NCBI GenBank assembly: GCA_946006915.1
Contig: CAMFZK010000039.1
Coordinates: 1 to 8,027, forward strand
Direction: 5' to 3'
DNA length: 8,027 nt
DNA from: an uncultured Clostridia bacterium
GTDB taxonomy: Bacteria > Bacillota > Clostridia > Oscillospirales > Acutalibacteraceae
The notes beneath the pieces were generated by a model. It searched no databases, had not been told where the DNA came from, and saw only the letters and a program-made list of their open reading frames with translations. The position numbers were made by a program, and so were the translations under genes. Positions within the stretch are counted from its first letter, which is position 1. Every line of letters starts with the position of its first letter. Positions 6,281 to 8,027 of the stretch are shown piece after piece.

Positions 6281-6934
6281 ATGAAAAAGGTATATAACGC
6301 TATAGCGGAAATCGGGAAAAAACTTTGTGCCGAAAAAGTGGTGCTGTTTGGTTCAAGAGCAAGAGGAGATAACCGTGAACGTAGTGATATTGACATTGCA
6401 GTATACGGTCTGCCGGCTGAAAAACGCCCATTATTTCGCTCTGAAACGGAGGAACTTCCCACCCTTTTGGATTTTGACATTGTTTTCGTTACCCCCGATA
6501 CAGATAAAGCGCTTTTAAATAATATTGAAAAGGACGGAGTAATTCTTATGAGCAAGCGTGAAGAAAAATACGAAAAATTTGTTTCTGCCGTTTCCCGATT
6601 GGAAAGTGCGATTGCCGACTATGAAAAAATTAAACTCGACTCGGTGCGTGACGGGGCAATACAACGCTTTGAATTTTGCACGGAACTTGCTTGGAAAACC
6701 GTCCGTGAATATCTTATTGAGCAAGGATATGCCGATGTCAACAGTCCGAAAGCCGTAATGAAAACCGCCTTTTCGGACGGACTTCTCGATTCCGAGCAGG
6801 GCTGGCTTAGTATTCTTGAATCACGCAATATTACCTCCCACGTTTACGACGAAAAAACCGCCGAGGAAATTTTCGAAAGTATTAAAAGCACTTATATTAA
6901 ACTCTTTAAAGATTTAGTTGCTAAACTGAAATAA
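6281..6934 (+). CDS. MNT-HEPN fusion: nucleotidyltransferase plus HI0074-like domain
   Basis: A 217-residue protein with two domains. Residues 1-89 are a minimal nucleotidyltransferase: the GSx10DxD motif is intact (G24, S25, D36, D38) and D66 in LLDFDIVF is the likely third metal ligand. Residues 90-217 are an HI0074-family helical domain (nucleotidyltransferase substrate-binding protein, HEPN superfamily) with FEFCTELAWKTVREYL (130-145) and RNITSHVY (182-189), an Rx4HxY motif. In MntA-HepT systems the MNT partner AMPylates the HEPN toxin on the tyrosine of that motif (here it would be Y189) to block its RNase; in this protein the reaction would be within one chain. AGGAG at 6268-6272 lies eight bases before the ATG. 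An in-frame opening upstream to 6233 lacks a ribosome site. The gene stands alone, diverging from the TetR operon and converging on a tRNA-Thr. RNase or antitoxin activity is inferred from motifs. Confidence 0.92.
   Translation: MKKVYNAIAEIGKKLCAEKVVLFGSRARGDNRERSDIDIAVYGLPAEKRPLFRSETEELPTLLDFDIVFVTPDTDKALLNNIEKDGVILMSKREEKYEKFVSAVSRLESAIADYEKIKLDSVRDGAIQRFEFCTELAWKTVREYLIEQGYADVNSPKAVMKTAFSDGLLDSEQGWLSILESRNITSHVYDEKTAEEIFESIKSTYIKLFKDLVAKLK
6536..6550 (+). promoter_or_regulatory. Candidate internal translation start for a free HEPN domain
   Basis: Inside the MNT-HEPN gene, GGAG (6536-6539) precedes an in-frame ATG (6548-6550) by 8 bases, an ideal Shine-Dalgarno arrangement. The ATG is codon 90, exactly where the MNT domain ends and the HI0074-like domain begins (MSKREEKYEKF), and it would give a 128-residue product ending at 6934, the usual size of a free HI0074 protein. 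It may be an active internal start or the remnant of the start codon of a once separate gene. Confidence 0.5.
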
Positions 6935-6962
6935 AATAAAAGACCGCATTAAAGCGGTCTTT
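6931..6962 (-). terminator. Intrinsic terminator of the tRNA-Thr gene
   Basis: AAAGACCGC (6939-6947) pairs perfectly with GCGGTCTTT (6954-6962) around a 6-base loop. On the minus strand the stem is followed by TTTTATTTTATTT, a strong termination signal six bases past the tRNA 3' end. On the plus strand only TTTA follows, so it would end the MNT-HEPN transcript less efficiently. The T tract overlaps the MNT-HEPN stop codon (6932-6934). Confidence 0.85.
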
Positions 6963-6967
6963 AGAAG

Positions 6968-7043
6968 TGGAGCTGAAGATGGGACTCGAACCCACGACCT
7001 GCTGATTACGAATCAGCTGCTCTACCAACTGAGCCACTCCAGC
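6968..7043 (-). tRNA. tRNA-Thr (anticodon CGU), CCA encoded
   Basis: A 76-nt tRNA. The acceptor stem GCTGGAG pairs with CTTCAGC (one G-T pair), followed by discriminator T and an encoded CCA (plus-strand 6968-6970). The D arm has GCTC/GAGC, the anticodon stem GCTGA/TCAGC encloses loop TTCGTAA with anticodon CGT, and the T arm is GTGGG-TTCGAGT-CCCAT. Anticodon CGU reads the threonine codon ACG, and G1-C72 with C2-G71 fits threonine identity. It has its own promoter and terminator and is transcribed toward the MNT-HEPN gene. Confidence 0.97.
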
Positions 7044-7065
7044 GTATTTAATTGTTGCAATACCC

Positions 7066-7094
7066 ATTATACTCGCAAAAATCTTAACAGTCAA
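7066..7094 (-). promoter_or_regulatory. Promoter of tRNA-Thr
   Basis: On the minus strand TTGACT (7089-7094) and TATAAT (7066-7071) are separated by 17 bases. Transcription would begin near 7059, about 16 nt before the mature tRNA 5' end at 7043. Confidence 0.85.
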
Positions 7095-7118
7095 GAAAAT
7101 TTTTTAGGTGGTGTTATT

Positions 7119-7523
7119 ATGAAATCAACCGTAAACTCCCGCATTAGGGAAGCACGCAAGAAAAAGGGATATACCCAAGCACAGTTGGCAGAATTTATAA
7201 ATATGAAATGCAGTACCTATTCCCAAATGGAACGTCAGGGTTCTATTTCGGTGGAAAGGGCGCTTGAAATTGCAAAAATTCTTGACGCTGACGAAGATTA
7301 TATACTTTTAGGAAAACAAAAGGAAAATTTGTTTGATAAAGATTCAATTTCCCCCACAGTTTTAACGGCAAACGAACCGCAAAGTTTTTTAGAGCAAATT
7401 AAAAGCGGTCAGGACGAACTTATCCTTACCCACAACGAAAAGAACATTATTAAAAACTTACGTATGTTAAAACCAAAAGACAAAGCGGAAGTTATTAAAT
7501 TTATTGAAAGTAAATGCAAATAA
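7119..7523 (+). CDS. XRE-family helix-turn-helix regulator
   Basis: A 134-residue DNA-binding protein. Residues 7-64 form a Cro/C1-type helix-turn-helix (IREARKKKGYTQAQLAEFIN at 9-28, then STYSQMERQGSISVERALEI at 32-51). After a variable linker (about 66-100), the C-terminal part LTHNEKNIIKNLRMLKPKDK (103-122) with AEVIKFIESK forms two predicted helices, like the tail of many clostridial XRE regulators, perhaps for dimerisation. No protease or toxin-binding domain is visible. AGGTGG at 7106-7111 lies seven bases before the ATG. The gene diverges from tRNA-Thr, and a plus-strand TATACT (7068-7073) overlaps the tRNA -10 box, but no good -35 precedes it. The membrane protein gene begins 14 nt downstream, so the two are probably cotranscribed. 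Its target is unknown. Confidence 0.92.
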   Translation: MKSTVNSRIREARKKKGYTQAQLAEFINMKCSTYSQMERQGSISVERALEIAKILDADEDYILLGKQKENLFDKDSISPTVLTANEPQSFLEQIKSGQDELILTHNEKNIIKNLRMLKPKDKAEVIKFIESKCK

Positions 7524-7537
7524 ATCGGTGATATAAA

Positions 7538-8027
7538 ATGGAATTAAATTCAAAAAACACAAGAAAAATATTGCTAATTGTTTTTCTTTCTTCGGTTATT
7601 GTTGCCTGCGTTTTTCGTTTTCAAATCGTTTTTGTCTTTTTGGGCAAAATATTTTCATATATATCGCCCATAGTTTTGGCTCTTTGCATTGCGTTTGTGC
7701 TGAATGTTCCGCTTTGTGCTATGGAAAACCGAATTTTTAAATTTATGGATAAAAGCAAACACAAACTTGTGCGCAAATTGCGGCGGCCTATTTGTATGTT
7801 GCTTACCTATTTGCTTTCTTTTGGCATTGTTTTGCTTTTAGTGCTTGTAATTATACCGGATATTATTGATACCGTAATTTACATTGTGGACAAACTGCCG
7901 GGGTTTGTAACTAATGCGTATAACTGGCTGATTGCAACCGTGGAAAGTTTCGGATTTGACGCTAAAGAACTACATTTACGCAGTTTGGATTTGTCTTCCT
8001 TTACCTCCACCGCAAAAACATTCCTTT
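7538..8027 (+). CDS. AI-2E family membrane protein, N-terminal part (cut by window end)
   Basis: An open frame from the ATG at 7538 runs 163 codons to the window end without a stop, so only the N-terminal part is present; family members are usually about 350-400 residues. Hydrophobic segments are near residues 11-36, 41-60 and 86-113. The pattern ISPIVLALCIAFVLNVPL (42-59), a basic loop with RKLRRP (79-84), then TYLLSFGIVLLLVLVIIPDI (90-109) and a soluble stretch fits the AI-2E transporter family (PF01594), whose members include autoinducer and ion exporters. Function cannot be narrowed here. The ribosome site is weak (GGTGAT, about 9 bases upstream), and the gene follows the XRE gene by 14 nt, suggesting coupled expression. 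Confidence 0.85.
   Translation, partial: MELNSKNTRKILLIVFLSSVIVACVFRFQIVFVFLGKIFSYISPIVLALCIAFVLNVPLCAMENRIFKFMDKSKHKLVRKLRRPICMLLTYLLSFGIVLLLVLVIIPDIIDTVIYIVDKLPGFVTNAYNWLIATVESFGFDAKELHLRSLDLSSFTSTAKTFL

Noticed and set aside
6148..6555. Minus-strand open frame of 135 codons opposite the MNT-HEPN gene
   Set aside because: It is antisense to clearly recognisable MNT motifs, has serine-rich low-complexity composition typical of a shadow frame, and runs through the promoter region.
6968..7043. tRNA-Thr as an attachment site of an integrated element
   Set aside because: No duplicated tRNA 3' end, integrase or other mobile gene is visible in the window.
1..8027. CRISPR array, insertion sequence or transposase remnant
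   Set aside because: I saw no regularly spaced repeats, no terminal inverted repeats flanking a transposase and no transposase-like protein in any frame.

Overview
The window looks like a chromosomal stretch of a low-to-moderate GC Gram-positive bacterium, most likely a clostridial Firmicute. The grounds are the GGAGG-type ribosome binding sites, several near-consensus sigma-A promoters with exact 17-bp spacers, a tRNA gene that encodes its own CCA, and protein families typical of Clostridia. This placement is inferred from style; no marker gene in the window fixes the species.

Left part (about 20-6105, all on the minus strand): a compact seven-gene transcription unit. It starts at a textbook TTGACA-17-TATAAT promoter (6075-6103) with an imperfect palindrome in its spacer. 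The order of transcription is: TetR-family regulator (5424-6044), ABC ATPase and 6-TM ABC-2 type permease (4576-5394 and 3783-4583, overlapping ATGATTAA), SAM-dependent methyltransferase (2996-3760), second ABC ATPase and large 12-TM permease (2260-2973 and 665-2266, overlapping ATGCTAA), and finally a small CmpB-type membrane protein (88-660). A terminator hairpin follows at 22-58. Gaps are 29 nt or less throughout, so the TetR protein probably controls the whole set. The arrangement suggests an inducible export and protection system for a small molecule or peptide; the substrate cannot be read from sequence.

Middle part (6104-6963, plus strand): a divergent single gene (6281-6934) whose protein fuses a minimal nucleotidyltransferase (MNT, GSx10DxD) to an HI0074-type HEPN domain carrying RNITSHVY, which fits the Rx4HxY motif of HepT toxins. 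The two halves are normally separate antitoxin and toxin genes. An in-frame ATG with a well-spaced GGAG lies exactly at the domain junction (6536-6550), so the gene could make both the fusion and a free HEPN domain. Its upstream region has a good promoter, a 21-bp dyad just past the predicted start of transcription, and a possible long leader hairpin.

Right part (6931-8027): a minus-strand tRNA-Thr(CGU) with its own strong promoter and a terminator lying directly against the MNT-HEPN stop codon. Diverging from it is a plus-strand pair: an XRE-family regulator (7119-7523) and the beginning of an AI-2E family membrane protein (7538 to the window end, incomplete).

The most noteworthy item is the single-chain MNT-HEPN protein with its internal start. 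The TetR/double-ABC/methyltransferase operon is the second.
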